A stretch of DNA of 64,000 nt, taken from NCBI GenBank assembly GCA_947652115.1, contig OX393563.1, positions 28,190,656 to 28,254,655 on the forward strand, read 5' to 3'. A model generated the notes under the pieces. It had not been told where the DNA came from and did not search any database. It saw only the letters and a program-made list of their open reading frames with translations. The position numbers and the translations under genes were made by a program. The stretch comes from Blastomussa wellsi. Lineage: Eukaryota > Cnidaria > Anthozoa > Scleractinia > Plerogyridae. Below are positions 22,214 through 33,027 of the stretch, piece by piece. Numbering within the stretch: the first letter of the stretch is position 1; each line of letters starts with the position of its first letter.

Positions 22214-22280
22214 TATCATGCTGAAATCTTCCGGAAGAAAGTCAACTCTTCTTCTGTCTTTGACTTCATTCTTTGAATCG
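22214..22280 (-). pseudogene. Polinton A packaging ATPase, 5' coding fragment between two insertions
   Basis: A 67-bp island lies between the right end of ISL2EU and Gypsy-1. On the minus strand it is open and encodes an acidic/basic stretch ending in DFLPEDFSMI, which fits the strand segment just before a Walker A loop. Removing the transposon and one AT copy would keep the reading frame with the piece at 17232. The gene was therefore split twice, by Gypsy-1 and by ISL2EU. Confidence 0.65.
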
Positions 22281-22454
22281 TGTAATAAACGCCACACAAG
22301 AGGGTTTTCACGGTTCCTGAGTCGTTTTAACTACTTTAATCGCGTAGCCGAGTCACATACGAAAACAAAATACACCGGAGTCGATTCGTTCTCTCACCAC
22401 GTGCTCTAGATCCGATTCTTACACTATGTATCATTCACAAAGTGTCCCATTACA
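22281..22454 (-). repeat. Gypsy-1 3' LTR
   Basis: 174 bp, matching 28485-28658 with a handful of substitutions, for example AGGGTTTTCACGG versus AGAGTTTTGACGG. Confidence 0.88.
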
Positions 22455-22456
22455 CT

Positions 22457-22578
<122 letters not shown>

Positions 22579-23300
22579 AGATTCGTACAATGTACAGGGG
22601 AGAGAACAACAGTAGACGTAGTCCCCTACTTGGTTCACCCTCCCAATCCAATCCCATAAAATGTGGAAAAACCAACCCCTTACCCCAAAAAACTAGAATT
22701 AAATATTAATAATATACTATAGATATCAACCTAAGAAGTAGAAAGAAAACATGGAAAAGGTAATAAATCGTGGACAACAATGATACTGACAAGAGCAAGC
22801 TTTCAAAATATTCACACTTCGACACTTAGGAGAACGTACATTGTCGCCATCAAAAACATTAGATAATCGCTTAAAATAAAAAGATTTGAGTTGGCGTTTG
22901 AAAGAGCATAGTGTGGTAGCTACTTTGATATCTTCAGGAATACCATTCCATATTATCGCGATTCTATTGAAAAAGTAATCTCTGAAAAGGGAAGTACGGG
23001 CATAATTTGTCTTAACGCAATGAGCAGCATTTGCACGACGCGTGCGTCCCTGAACAAAAGAGAAATAATGATCAAATTCGAAGGTAAAATCAACCATATT
23101 ATTTAGTCATTTTAAAAGAAAACCAGATCCAAATATTCCAACCAATAATTTAGCGGCAGTAGCCTTAGCTTAATAAGGCGATCTCTATATGAGAGATCGC
23201 TGCCTTTGCCAACGATAAAACGTGAGGCCCTTCTTTGAATACCCTCCACGAGAACCCTCTAACAGAAAGAATGAATCTCCAGATTCACGATCATTCCGTG
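22579..23300 (-). pseudogene. 5'-truncated LINE (CR1/jockey-like) with (TAAA)n tail, inserted in Gypsy-1
   Basis: On minus, from about 23280: QRRASRFIVGKGSDLSYRDR and LIKLRLLPLNYW, the usual end of the palm/thumb region. A frame break follows, then TRRANAAHCVKTNYARTSLF, RIAIIWNGIPEDIK and SFKRQLKSFY (22726-23097), the canonical end of a CR1-type polymerase. The body ends in the (TAAA)n tail at 22457-22578. It has a frame break and stops, so it is a dead copy. Confidence 0.75.
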
Positions 23301-23421
23301 TACTAAAACAAAATAAAGTCAATCCGTCGATTTAGTTAGTGAACAAAGTTCTGAAACAGTTTGAGTACTCTCAACGTTCTTGCAATGTTCTAGCCTTTTT
23401 CAGCAATTTTGGTTTCAGTTT

Positions 23422-24936
23422 CTATATCCCCGCCTTTTCCTGCCTCTGCTTGTTCTCCAACATCTTTAAGCGGTCTGTTATCTGTTGTAGACTATTCAGA
23501 ATCCATTCAGCATAACGGTCTGGGGGTCTTCTTACTCGTGTTGGTCTTTGGGTCTCGAGAATTGGCTGTTCGTCCTGGACTTCATGTTCATCTTCTCTGT
23601 TCTCCCCATCATTCCTGCCACAACCTTGAGCATTCTCTAACAGTCCACCTCCCTCAGCAGCCGCTATATCTACTACATGGTCACTTCCTGCACCCTGTTC
23701 AATTTCTCTGTCTGAAGCAGAATCAGCACAATAAGACGAATCCTCGCTTGCGCTCTCTTCCGGCGTCTCGTTGTTCCCTTCACTACCAGCCGCAACCCAG
23801 ACCACCTCTTGTACACCTCCTCCTCAACCGCAAATTGTTGAAATGAACTACTTGAGACTTCCTGGGACGTCCCCTGACCTTCTTCACATGGTACGTAACA
23901 TCAGTGACACGCTCCACTATCTCATAAAGTCCCTTCCACTGTCGATGGAACTTGTTGGCTTCACCTGGCTTCAGATGTGGATCGTAGCGTAACCTTAAGT
24001 CACCAGCTTCAAACGCCATGTGTCTCACTCCCTTGTCATATGCATCCTTCTGACGGCGCTGAGCTACGTTGAGGTTTTGCCTCACATCACGGTACGCAGC
24101 TTGTAGGCCACCCTGAAGGTCCGCCACGAATTCAGAGGAACTGCTTTCATCGCCCACGGGTCCACAGCCCATCATTACATCAAGGGGTATCCTGATCTCC
24201 CTCCCGAACATTAGCTCAAAAGGTGTATGTTCTGTGGAGGAGTGGAAACTACTTCTGAAAGCAATCATGCAGTAATCCAGTTGCTCATCCCAGCCCCGCG
24301 GATCATCGTCAACTATGGCTTTCAGCATGCTCTTAAGGGTCTTGTGTAGATTCTCAACTTGACCATTGGATGATATGCAGTCGACCGAGTTTTGTTGATG
24401 TTCAGCAAATGGTACATTTCCCCAAACACCTGGGACTCGAAATTTCTTCCCTGATCGCTGTGTATGTTGTCTGGTACACCATACCGACAAATCAAATTCT
24501 TTACTAACACCCTTGCACACGTGGTGGCGCGCTGATTAGGAAGTGCATACACCTCGGCCCACTTTGTAAAACTGCACTGCACCGTCAAAATGTAGCGATT
24601 TCCCGTTCGAGACCTTGGTAAGGGGCCAACTATGTCAATATGGATTCTATGCATAGGGTTTCCAGATGGTATCGGATGCAGGGGTGCCTTTGGTTTAGGT
24701 CTGGACTTGCACTTGGCACATGCCAGGCAACTGCTACAATACCGATGGACTTCTTTTTTCAAACGGGGTCTCCAAAACCTGGCTTTCTTCTTCCTTAGGG
24801 TCTTCATTCTTCCTAAGTGAGCACCTGCTAGACCATCATGAACTTCCGCGAGCGATTCTTTAACAGGTTTCTGAGGTAGGACCATCCTGCTCTTGGCAGA
24901 TAAAGTACTTCTTCTCGTAGCTCCAATAGTTCCCAC
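23422..24936 (-). pseudogene. pol: Gypsy-1 integrase, frameshifted
   Basis: From 24936: a zinc-binding HHCC region (AHLGRMKTLRKKKARFW ... YCSSCLACAKC), then the core Asp in HIDIVGPLPRSR and the Asp in IHSDQGRNFE. The frame breaks at about 24340-24400. The catalytic Glu follows in SNGQVENLHKTLKSML in another frame (23783-24520), with a C-terminal basic domain, GDLRLRYDPHLKPGEANKF and KVRGRPRKSQVVHFNNL. A third frame (23422-23805) holds an acidic low-complexity tail. It was a complete integrase before the breaks. Confidence 0.85.
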
Positions 24937-24964
24937 TGCCCCCAGATTTCTCTTGTTGCTCGAC

Positions 24965-26938
24965 TCAAGGGTCGGAGTTCTTCATCAGTTGGTCTTTCCA
25001 TTCCCGCAACAACTGGTCTACAACTTGGCCAATCACAGAATCCTCACTTTGAACTTGCGCCACATTCTTGGAAGACCACAGATCCTGTTCATTGTCCTTT
25101 TGACCATGTGCCTGCATGCTGGTGACCGTTGCTACCTCTGACTTTGCAGGTGGAACACACGAGGGGCATTCTCCGTGATTGCGCCTAGGCCGTCGAGATA
25201 AGGTGTCTGCGTTGCTGTGTTGCTTTCCAGGCCGGTGCTGTACCTCATAGTCGTACCAGCGAGCCACCTGCCCCTGAGGCTCTTTAAAGGACGTCAACCA
25301 TCTCAATGCTGAATGGTCAGTTCGTATACGTAACCTTTGCCCTAACAAATAGTACCGGAAGTAGTCAACATAGGTCACTAAATCAAGCATTTCCAACCGA
25401 GTGGTGCAATAATTCTTTTCATGTTCATTCAAGGAGCGACTACCATAAGCAATTACCCGTCCAGTCCCATCATGCTGTTGCTGAGATAAAACTGCTCCAA
25501 TCCCTTGGTATTGGCTTGCATCAGTGTCAAGTATGAAAGACCCTGCCTCAGCACTGAAATCGGCATACGCTAGCACTGGTGCACTTACCAGTCTGTCTTT
25601 CAGTTCCTCGAATGCCGACTGTTGTTCCTGTTGCCAACTAAATGACACAGTCTTCCTGCACAGTTTATAAAGAGGATCAGCGATGATGGAAAACCCAAGG
25701 ATGAATTTCCTGTAATAGCTTGCAAAGCCAAGGAAGCTTTGAAGCTCTTTCACATTCAGCGGCACTGGCCAAGTTTTGACAGCTTTAACTTTCTCAGGGT
25801 CAATCTTTATCCAGCTCGAAGACACAACATGTCCAAGAAAGGCAACTTCCTTTCTAAGGAATCGACACTTAGTTGACTTCAGTTTCAAACCAGCAGCCCT
25901 TATACGATCAAATACCAACCGCAGACGGCGAACATGCCCTTCAAAGGTAGGAGCCCAGATTATGATATCATCCAGATACACGAAACAATGGGTCCAGGTG
26001 AGACCACTGAGTGCAAGATTCATTAATCTGGTGAAGCTAGCTGGTCCATTTGTCAGTCTAAAGGGGATGACTGTCCATTGAAACTGTCCACGATGAGTTG
26101 AGAAAGCTGTTTTAGGCCTATCCTCTTCTTTCCCTTGCATCTGCCAGTAACCTGAAGCCAAATCCAGACTAGAACACCACTGAGCCAAACCCAAGGCCTC
26201 TAACAAATCATCTGTCTGAGGCAGGGGTATGGCATCCTTCTTAGTAGACTGGTTGAGTTTACGGAAGCCAATGCACATACTGTACGTGCCATCATGTTCC
26301 CTTGCAAGCACCACTGGACGACTGCTCCAAGGACTCTGAGACGGTTCTACTCTGCCGGTAGCTAGTAGCTCATCTAGTTGCTGATTAATAACTCGCTGGT
26401 AGGGTGGTACCCGACGGGGAGGCTGTTTCACTGGCTTGCAATCACCAGTGTCTATGGTATGTTCCAAGAGGCCTGACTTTCCTAAGTCAGAGCTGTCCTT
26501 CGCAAAGATGTCCTCATATTCTGTTACTAGAGACAACATTTTTCCTCTCTGGTCGTCTGACAGTCCTTCCAGGTTGCCTTGTAAACCTGATTTCCACTTT
26601 TCCTCTTTCACTGGCTGCTCATCTTTCGCTGCTGGTCTGTCAATAACCGAACAAGATGGATGGGAGGCACTTGTAAAATCTGGATCCGTTTCCATGGAAA
26701 CAACACAACCGTCCACACTACTAATGGGGTGATATTCAGCAACAGGAAAATCTGACCGCAGTGTGATGGGCCTATCAGAGAAGTTAGCAACTCGAACTAT
26801 GGTCAGTCCATCCCTGGGGATCACTAATGAACGAGCTACATTAATTTCTGATTTGCCTCTCAGTTCCTTTGACTCTTCTAAAATCCCATGAGTTCCAGTG
26901 TTAAAGTCATATCCATTCTCCAACTTGGATTCGATCAC
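24965..26938 (-). CDS. pol: Gypsy-1 reverse transcriptase and RNase H
   Basis: 657 codons open. Residues about 190-400 form the reverse transcriptase: VEPSQSPWSSRPVVLAREHD, SLDLASGYWQM and the catalytic CFVYLDDIIIW (YLDD box). The connection follows (FLGFASYYRKFI). The RNase H is about 440-560: FILDTDASQYQGIGAVLSQ, YGSRSLNEHEKNY and RTDHSALRWL. An integrase-preceding ADTLSRRP motif comes next. All expected motifs are present, so this piece is well preserved. It is separated from the protease and integrase frames by short gaps. Confidence 0.9.
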   Translation of the reverse strand: MIESKLENGYDFNTGTHGILEESKELRGKSEINVARSLVIPRDGLTIVRVANFSDRPITLRSDFPVAEYHPISSVDGCVVSMETDPDFTSASHPSCSVIDRPAAKDEQPVKEEKWKSGLQGNLEGLSDDQRGKMLSLVTEYEDIFAKDSSDLGKSGLLEHTIDTGDCKPVKQPPRRVPPYQRVINQQLDELLATGRVEPSQSPWSSRPVVLAREHDGTYSMCIGFRKLNQSTKKDAIPLPQTDDLLEALGLAQWCSSLDLASGYWQMQGKEEDRPKTAFSTHRGQFQWTVIPFRLTNGPASFTRLMNLALSGLTWTHCFVYLDDIIIWAPTFEGHVRRLRLVFDRIRAAGLKLKSTKCRFLRKEVAFLGHVVSSSWIKIDPEKVKAVKTWPVPLNVKELQSFLGFASYYRKFILGFSIIADPLYKLCRKTVSFSWQQEQQSAFEELKDRLVSAPVLAYADFSAEAGSFILDTDASQYQGIGAVLSQQQHDGTGRVIAYGSRSLNEHEKNYCTTRLEMLDLVTYVDYFRYYLLGQRLRIRTDHSALRWLTSFKEPQGQVARWYDYEVQHRPGKQHSNADTLSRRPRRNHGECPSCVPPAKSEVATVTSMQAHGQKDNEQDLWSSKNVAQVQSEDSVIGQVVDQLLREWKDQLMKNSDP

Positions 26939-26979
26939 TTGTCTCGGGTTCCACTTTAATGTCCTCGCTCAGAAAAATT

Positions 26980-27660
26980 CTAAACACTTGGTGCAACCTT
27001 GCAGTGCCGGATTGGAATTTCGGTATGGCCCACTACAAAGGTTCCAGTGTCATAGTGAATTTGACAGCCAAAGTGCAGGAAAAAGTCCGAGCCAAGTATG
27101 CACTCATGGGATAGGCCCCGCGCAACCATGACTGGCCAGAAACAATCAATGTTTCCTACACGAAATCTGACTTTTGTTTCTCCAAGAACTGTTAATTCAT
27201 TTCCATTTGCTATGGTCAGAGTCCCAGTCACTGAGTTGACTTTTGAGACAAGCCCACTTTTTCTCCATGTTTCCTCATTCAAAACACTAACAGTTGCACC
27301 AGTGTCTAGCAATATACAAGTTACACTATGGTTCACAAGTCCTGTAATATAGATTCCAGAGTCTGATATGGCAGAAAGTATATTGTTATTTATAAAAGGA
27401 GGGTTCTTTACCTCATTGTCGACTATTGGTGCTTGGGCCACCACTGCGGGCCTCACGGGGACTGCCTGGCCCTCAGCAGGCCCCGAGATCTGTTTCCCCC
27501 TTCTTTGTATGGACAGCTCCGAGCAAAACGGCCAGGTTCGCGACAAGCAAAACATACCACCTCATTGCGGCGCCGTGTAGTCCCAGCTTTCCTTTCCAGC
27601 TCACGAAGTTTCTCATTCATACCTAAAACAATCTCCTTAAGCTCGCTCCCTGTTCTCCTT
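26980..27660 (-). pseudogene. gag-pol: Gypsy-1 gag remnant (zinc knuckle) and aspartic protease
   Basis: From 27660 on minus: a short gag remnant with VVCFACREPGRFARSCPYKE, a knuckle that has lost its His. After a frame change (27555-26980) comes the retropepsin with LLDTGATVSVLNEETW and ECILGSDFF. Only about 100 coding bases of gag lie between the leader (28441-28484) and the knuckle, so the capsid part of gag is missing. A LINE insertion at 27661-28427 splits the short gag. Either this is an internally deleted, non-autonomous copy or this family has a very short gag. Confidence 0.78.
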
Positions 27661-28427
27661 TTTTTTTTATTAAATATATACAGGTTTTAACAAGGGCTTA
27701 CATTACAGTACAATCCATTTAGGGAAATATAAGTGTAATACTATGCATGCATATATATGTATATACATAAATAAATAAATAAAAATAAAATAAAATAGAT
27801 AAAATAAATAAATAAATAACTATTAACCTAACAGAAAACAGTTCGCCCATTTCGATTGTAAGAATTACATTTTATTGCTCGTTCGTGCAATATATGTTTC
27901 TGTTTCATACTTAAGTTGAATTTTAGCCTTAAATCAAACGATACTTGGACAAGTTTGGTTTCTTCTACAATCCCACAAGTAGAGTTTTGCAATTAGTAAA
28001 AAGTAGTTAAGTAAGGGGCAAGTTCTTGTTATAATTCCCACTACGACGTCTTCTAATGTTACATGGATTTGTTCACTTTTTGCCACAGACCAATACACTT
28101 CAAAATCTTTCCAGAATGCTATAGAGAAAGAGCAAATGAGTTAATTTTTCTGATTCATTTCTACAAATGGTACATTATTTGTTTGAAATAAAACCGATTT
28201 TGTAGAGCTTCACATTTGTATAGAGGATCCTATTCAGTACTTTAAACTGAAAGGCTCTCACGTAAGGTTCAAGAGCTTCTTTGTGAGGGAGCAAAAAGAC
28301 TTGTTGCAGTTGTTTTTCTGACAGATTGAAATCCCTATGGAGAAGGTTGATTGCATTTGGTATTTTGTGTGAATTCTAAGAAGTCAAGGGATTACTATTT
28401 ACTGCTTATCAGTAAAAAAGCTAAAGT
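27661..28427 (-). mobile_element. 5'-truncated LINE inserted in Gypsy-1, with 14-bp target duplication
   Basis: The direct repeat TCCCTGTTCTCCTT at 27647-27660 and 28428-28441 is the target duplication. The insert starts with a T-run and an ATAAATAAATAAAA-rich stretch, which is an A-rich tail on the minus strand. On minus it encodes decayed pieces including VTLEDVVVGI, LLNYFLLIAKLYLWDCRRNQ, FKAKIQLKYETETYI and SNKM. These are the C-terminal zinc-region tail of a LINE polymerase. There are several stops. It is a different LINE family from the one at 22579-23300. Confidence 0.75.
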
Positions 28428-28484
28428 TCCCTGTTCTCCTTGACTCATTTTTGGTCACTTCAAATCCCAGTTCGCTGCAACCAA

Positions 28485-28658
28485 TGTAATAAACGCCACA
28501 CAAGAGAGTTTTGACGGTTCCTGAGTCGTTTTTACTACTTTAATCGCGTAGCCGAGTCACATACGAAAACAAAATACACCGGAGTCGATTCGTTCTCTCA
28601 CCATGTGCTCTAGATCCGATTCTTACACTATGTATCATTCACAAAGTGTCCCATTACA
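28485..28658 (-). repeat. Gypsy-1 5' LTR
   Basis: 174 bp partner of 22281-22454. On the minus strand it is followed by the primer-binding-site candidate at about 28467-28484. Confidence 0.88.
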
Positions 28659-28779
28659 CTCGTAATTTATTAATGGCATCACTTCGTTCTATCTATGTTT
28701 ATCTGAATAGAGGAATGAGTGAAGTGAAGTTCATTTCTTCATTTATCTTCTTAAATTAGTGTTTATCTGCACTTATTTT
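28659..28779. promoter_or_regulatory. Divergent intergenic region between Polinton A ATPase start and virion gene block
   Basis: Leftward ATPase coding appears to start at about 28678 (ATG on minus within AATGGCAT) and rightward coding starts at 28780, so about 100 bp must hold both promoters. AT-rich, no clear TATA box. The inference depends on joining the ATPase pieces across Gypsy-1. Confidence 0.45.
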
Positions 28780-29151
28780 ATGGATTTGAGTACATTACAG
28801 AAGAATGCAGCAACAAGAGCCCAAGCTCAACAAATGAAGAGAGAAGTTGCTGCAACAATTTCAAATGTCAGAAATGAAAAGTCAGCTTTCCAAGATGAAT
28901 ACAAAGAATTATTCAAACCTATCATCTCTAATCAAGACAAGCATCAGAATAAAGTTATTAAGCATTTAGAAGATAATCAATTGGTTCTTACAGAGAATCA
29001 GAAAGACATGAGAGACATGATAGAAGTGAATAGGCGTCTTGCCGATCAGAGAGAACTCCCATTCTATGATACTCCTTCTATTGAACCTCCAAAGACTGTT
29101 CAGCAGATGTTAGAAGCCACGTTAGGATTAGAAGAATATGCTAAGTGCTAA
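28780..29151 (+). CDS. Polinton A small helical protein, function unknown
   Basis: 123 aa from the ATG at 28780 (an in-frame ATG at 28759 lies upstream and looks like leader). It is highly charged and predicted mostly helical, with heptad-like stretches (residues about 10-90: NVRNEKSAFQDEYKELFKP, KVIKHLEDNQLVLTENQKDM). No transmembrane segment and no Cys cluster. It is the first gene of the rightward virion block and sits head to head with the ATPase, so a structural or assembly role is likely by position. I do not recognise the family. The frame is intact. Confidence 0.55.
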   Translation: MDLSTLQKNAATRAQAQQMKREVAATISNVRNEKSAFQDEYKELFKPIISNQDKHQNKVIKHLEDNQLVLTENQKDMRDMIEVNRRLADQRELPFYDTPSIEPPKTVQQMLEATLGLEEYAKC

Positions 29152-29155
29152 GAAG

Positions 29156-29383
29156 ATGGGGGTGAGAGATACCAAATATGAAGATCTTCCTTCTTCTTTT
29201 CAAGAAGAAGAGGAGCGGAGCGATCATGAAAAACCTATAATTTTGAAAAATAATATTCTAATGAAGATATGAATATTCTCAAGAACATGAAATTAAAGAG
29301 GCCTAATGATTTATTGAGTACAGATGAAAAAGAATTAGAAGAAATGCAAGAAAAGAATGGGAAGAGAATCAAGTCTTATAGTG
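29156..29383 (+). pseudogene. Polinton A virion-block gene, 5' part (split by Gypsy-2)
   Basis: Starts at ATG 29156 (MGVRDTKYEDLPSSFQEEEE), 4 bases after the previous stop. A one-base frame change near 29265 leads into MNILKNMKLKRPNDLLSTDE and KELEEMQEKNGKRIKSYS. It is cut at 29383 by Gypsy-2, and the gene resumes at 34114. Acidic, helical, function unknown. Confidence 0.6.
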
Positions 29384-29502
29384 TGTTTTGGGGCATACTA
29401 GCTTGAAATTACCTCAACTAAAGACATACGTGAACGAAGCCATGCATTTATTATCACACCTCACAAAGCACTATGGGAGCCAACTAACTACTTCATATAA
29501 CA
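29384..29502 (-). repeat. Gypsy-2 3' LTR (119 bp)
   Basis: TGTTTTGGGGCATAC...TTCATATAACA. No difference seen from 33990-34108. Confidence 0.92.
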
Positions 29503-29844
29503 TCTCCCTTTTTTACACAAAATATGAAATAGAAAACAAAAAAAAAAGAAAGAAATGAAACAAGAACAAAACAAAAGAAAATAATTTTTACAATCAGATG
29601 AAGCTATCCAGAGAGCAGGCTAAAATGTCTCAACAAATGTCCACAGTTCAATATGTGCATAGCGCCATAATAAAGTTCATTGTCTCTATGTCACAAAATC
29701 CTTAAGTTTAGACGGGCGCACACTAGCTCTCCCACTTCGGGTAACAGTCAGTTGTGGTCGACTGGTCTCGGTGTCCTCTGTTGCAGTGACCTTTGACTGA
29801 GGGCAGACAGAATTGGGCGTCATCAACTGTGTTTGCTTGGGATC

Positions 29845-31088
29845 TCACTGGACATCTGATGACTTGGGCGGCATCCCCACATCTGCAGTTGTAGTCTGAT
29901 CTGTTGAACTGCAGTCGGTAATCTCAGACAGAATTGGTACTTGACTGGAATCTTGACGAAGGAACTTACGATTTCGTCGGTACAAGTTTCCACTCTCTGT
30001 TTCAACAAGGTAGGACCGTGGTCCAACCTTTGCAATGCAGGATCCTTTCTCCCATGGTGCTTTAGGATTCACTGCAGGCTGAAGTCTTACTGGCTCTCCT
30101 ACTTGGAGCGCTGGCAGAGGTTTTGCATGCTTGTCATATGCTGCTTTGGCTTGCTGCCTTTTCCTTCTGATGTTGTCATAGACTCCATCTGCAACCTCAG
30201 GCTTGAGCAATGCCTCAGCTGTTGGAATGGTGGTTCTCGTCCTTCGGGACATCAATTTTTGGACAGCACTTAGTCCGTTGGTGTCCGGTGTGTTTCGCCA
30301 CTCTAGCAGTGACATATGCAGATCTTTGTTGTCTCGCTTTGCTTTTTTGACAAGATTTTTTGCAATTTTTACTGCTGACTCTGATTTACCATTACTTTGA
30401 CTATGTAACGGCGAGCTGGTGATGTGCTGAAATTCCCATTCGCAAGCAAACTTGGCGAACTGTGTGCTGGAATACTGCGGACCATTGTCGGTCACCAAGT
30501 CAGCACTATACCATGACGAGCAAAGTGGCGCTTGGTTGCTTTGATCACTGATTCTGAGGTGGTATCTGGTAACAAATCTAATTCAAAATAATCGCTGTAG
30601 TAGTCCACAGTCACTAAATAGTTCTCACCACCCACAGTGAATAGATCTTGTCCAACCTTTGACCAAGGACTTTCGGGAATCTTGTGCGTCATCAGTGGTT
30701 CTTTCTGTTGCCTGGCTAAGAAGTCATTGCATAATGCACAGTGTTGGACTTGATCCTTAATTTGGCTGGCCATGCCTGGCCAGAATAACACATCACGGGC
30801 TCGACGGACACAAGCATCAGGTCCAAGGTGGCTGGAATGCACTCTTGCAATCATTTGAGATCTCATTGAAGTAGGAACGATGACTTTCATTCCTTTAAAT
30901 AGAACTCCATCTTGAACTGTCAGCTCCTCTTTGTAGTTCCAATACTCGCGGCTGCAGACGGGAACTTCCTCTTTGGTTTGTGGCCAACCGGTCATAATTG
31001 TGTTCATAAGACTTTGCAATGCAGCATCTGCGATTGTGCACTGCTTGATCTGATGATGAGTACCCTCAGATAGATGCATGTAGTCCAC
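29845..31088 (-). pseudogene. pol: Gypsy-2 integrase, one frameshift
   Basis: From 31088: a zinc-binding segment (HSSHLGPDACVRRARD ... HCALCNDFLARQ), then the core first Asp in VTVDYYSDYFE. The frame breaks at about 30495. It continues with the second Asp in MVTDNGPQYSSTQF and the Glu in SQSNGKSESAVKIAKNL. A C-terminal region with PALQVGEPVRLQP and SYLVETESGNLYRRNRKFLR closes the protein. All three catalytic residues are visible and one small indel separates the first Asp from the rest. Confidence 0.87.
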
Positions 31089-31109
31089 CTGATTGATGTC
31101 AGCAATATC

Positions 31110-32156
31110 CTAAAACAACAGTTGTTCCTGGCTCAGCTGGAAGATCTGGTACTCTGGCATTTTTTCCTGTTTGCCGTGATCAATTTGAAGATAAGCTCTG
31201 CTTAACATATCTGCGATGTACATCTGTGATCCAGGAAGGTTCTTTACGTGAAGATTGTATTTCTGTAGTCGGAGAAGCATCCTCTGCAACCGTTTTGGTG
31301 CGGAATGTAAAGGCTTCTTAAATATGGGCACCAGTGGCTTGTGGTCGGTGTCCACAGTTGTTAGTTCTCGACCTTGCAAGTATTGATTGAAACGGTTGCA
31401 CGCGAAAACTATAGCCAAGCATTCTTTTTCTATCTGGGCGTAACGTCGCTCTACAGCTGACAATGACCTTGAAGCAAACGCCACGGGTTGCCCATTCTGG
31501 AGTAGCATTGCTCCCAAGCCAGACTCTGATGCGTCACACTGGATTGTGGTTTCACTGGTGACATCATAATACTTGAGAACTGGTGTGGAACTAATCATTT
31601 TCTTGATGGTTTGAAATGCCTCTTCTTGCTGACTTTCCCACATGAACAGGGTGTGTTTTTCTGTTAGCTTGCGCAAAGGCTCTGACACTTCTGAAAGAGA
31701 CGGCATGAATCTTGAGAGGTAGGTGACACATCCTAGAAGGCGCTGAACTGCTCTTTTGTCATCCGGACGCGGCATGTTTACAATTGCTTCCACTTTTTGG
31801 GGGTCTGGTCTAAGTCCCTCTGATGTGAAGAGATGACCCATATAAGGTACCTGATTCAACCTCAACCTCAACTTCTTCTTGTTTAGTTTCAGGTTTACAC
31901 TGTGTGCACGATCCAGCAGACTCAACAGATTGCGATCATGATCCACTAGAGCGTCTTCGATAGTTTCTCCACTGCCATAGCAGAAGATGTCATCTGCAAT
32001 TACTTCCACGCCATCCAAGCCTGAGAGAGCTTCATTCTGACGGCGTTGGTATTCTTCAGGTGCAGTGCTGATACCTTGTGGCATTCGCAGGTATCGGTAC
32101 CGACCAAATGGGGTCCAGAATGTAGTGAGCATGGAGCTCTCTTTGTCAAGCTTCAC
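31110..32156 (-). pseudogene. pol: Gypsy-2 reverse transcriptase (palm to thumb) and RNase H
   Basis: From 32156: MLTTFWTPFGRYRYLRMPQG and the catalytic box VEVIADDIFCYG, with Ile-Ala-Asp-Asp in place of the usual YxDD. Then the connection (LLGCVTYLSRFMPSLSE) and RNase H (IQCDASESGLGAMLLQNGQ, ASRSLSAVERRYAQIEKECL, VDTDHKPL). The start of the palm (the VLDAK segment) is in the neighbouring frame, with a short deletion at about 32153 removing the residues after it, so the polymerase is broken. Confidence 0.86.
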
Positions 32157-33027
32157 TTGGCATCCAAGACAGAGAAAACTTTAGCTTTAGCGAGCCTTGG
32201 TAAAACTACTTCAACTGTGGGCATTTGATACTTTGGCCTCTTTATAGCTCGGTTGAGGTCTCGTGGATCTATGCACACTCGTAGCTTTCCAGGTTTCTGT
32301 ACTGCTACTAGGCTGCTTATCCAGTCTGTCGGCTCAGTTTCTCTGATGATAATGCCCTGCTTTTCCATTGCACCAATCTTTTCTTTCAGTTTTGCTTTAA
32401 GAGGTACTGGAACCCGCCGTGAAGCATGCTGAACAGGTTTGACTTCTGGATCGACCTCTATGTGATATTCACCAGGCAGACAGCCCAAACCAGTGAACAC
32501 GTCATTGTGGTCTCTCATAAGTTTGTCAAATGAGAGAGGTTCATACTGCTTACTGCTCAGCGAGTGAATAGGCTGTTCTGGTCCAAGAGTAATCCACCCT
32601 TGTTCAATGCATGTGTTGCCACCAATGATGGGCCAAGGTGCATTCTCCAAGATATCAAAGGATAGCTTGCATTTAGGGCCGTTGTTCAGACTCACTGTGA
32701 ATGTGTAAGATCCTAATGGCTCAACCACACGATCATCGTACAACCTTATCTTTCCACCAGGACGGTCTAACTTAACCTCACCATTCTGCAATATGCATAG
32801 GAGGTCTGTGTAAGACATTGCATTGCATGATGCTCCAGTGTCCAACTGAGTTGTGACTTTAGGGGCGTACGCGGTGTGGAACGTAAGTGGAACCATGAAT
32901 GAAGATCTGCCGATATTGCTTTTAACGACCCCAACTCGTTCAATGACGAAGATAGATTCATCGGATTCGGTTTCTGAACCACAATCTGAATCACTGCCTC
33001 CTTATCCTTGCGTTGTGTTTGTTTCAT
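32153..33027 (-). pseudogene. pol: Gypsy-2 aspartic protease and reverse transcriptase fingers
   Basis: From about 32930: VTTQLDTGASCNAMS (the D-T/S-G active site), then PWPIIGGNTCIEQGWI. The reverse transcriptase N-terminus follows (KPVQHASRRVPVPLKAKLKE, WISSLVAVQKPGKLRVCIDP, RDLNRAIKRPKYQMP) up to VFSVLDAK. The frame then ends at 32153, where the next frame takes over. The protease is fused upstream of the polymerase as in other Gypsy elements. Confidence 0.85.

Noticed and set aside
22044..22409. Open plus frame covering the ISL2EU right end and the LTR
   Set aside because: It runs across the terminal repeat and the LTR of Gypsy-1, so it is not a gene.
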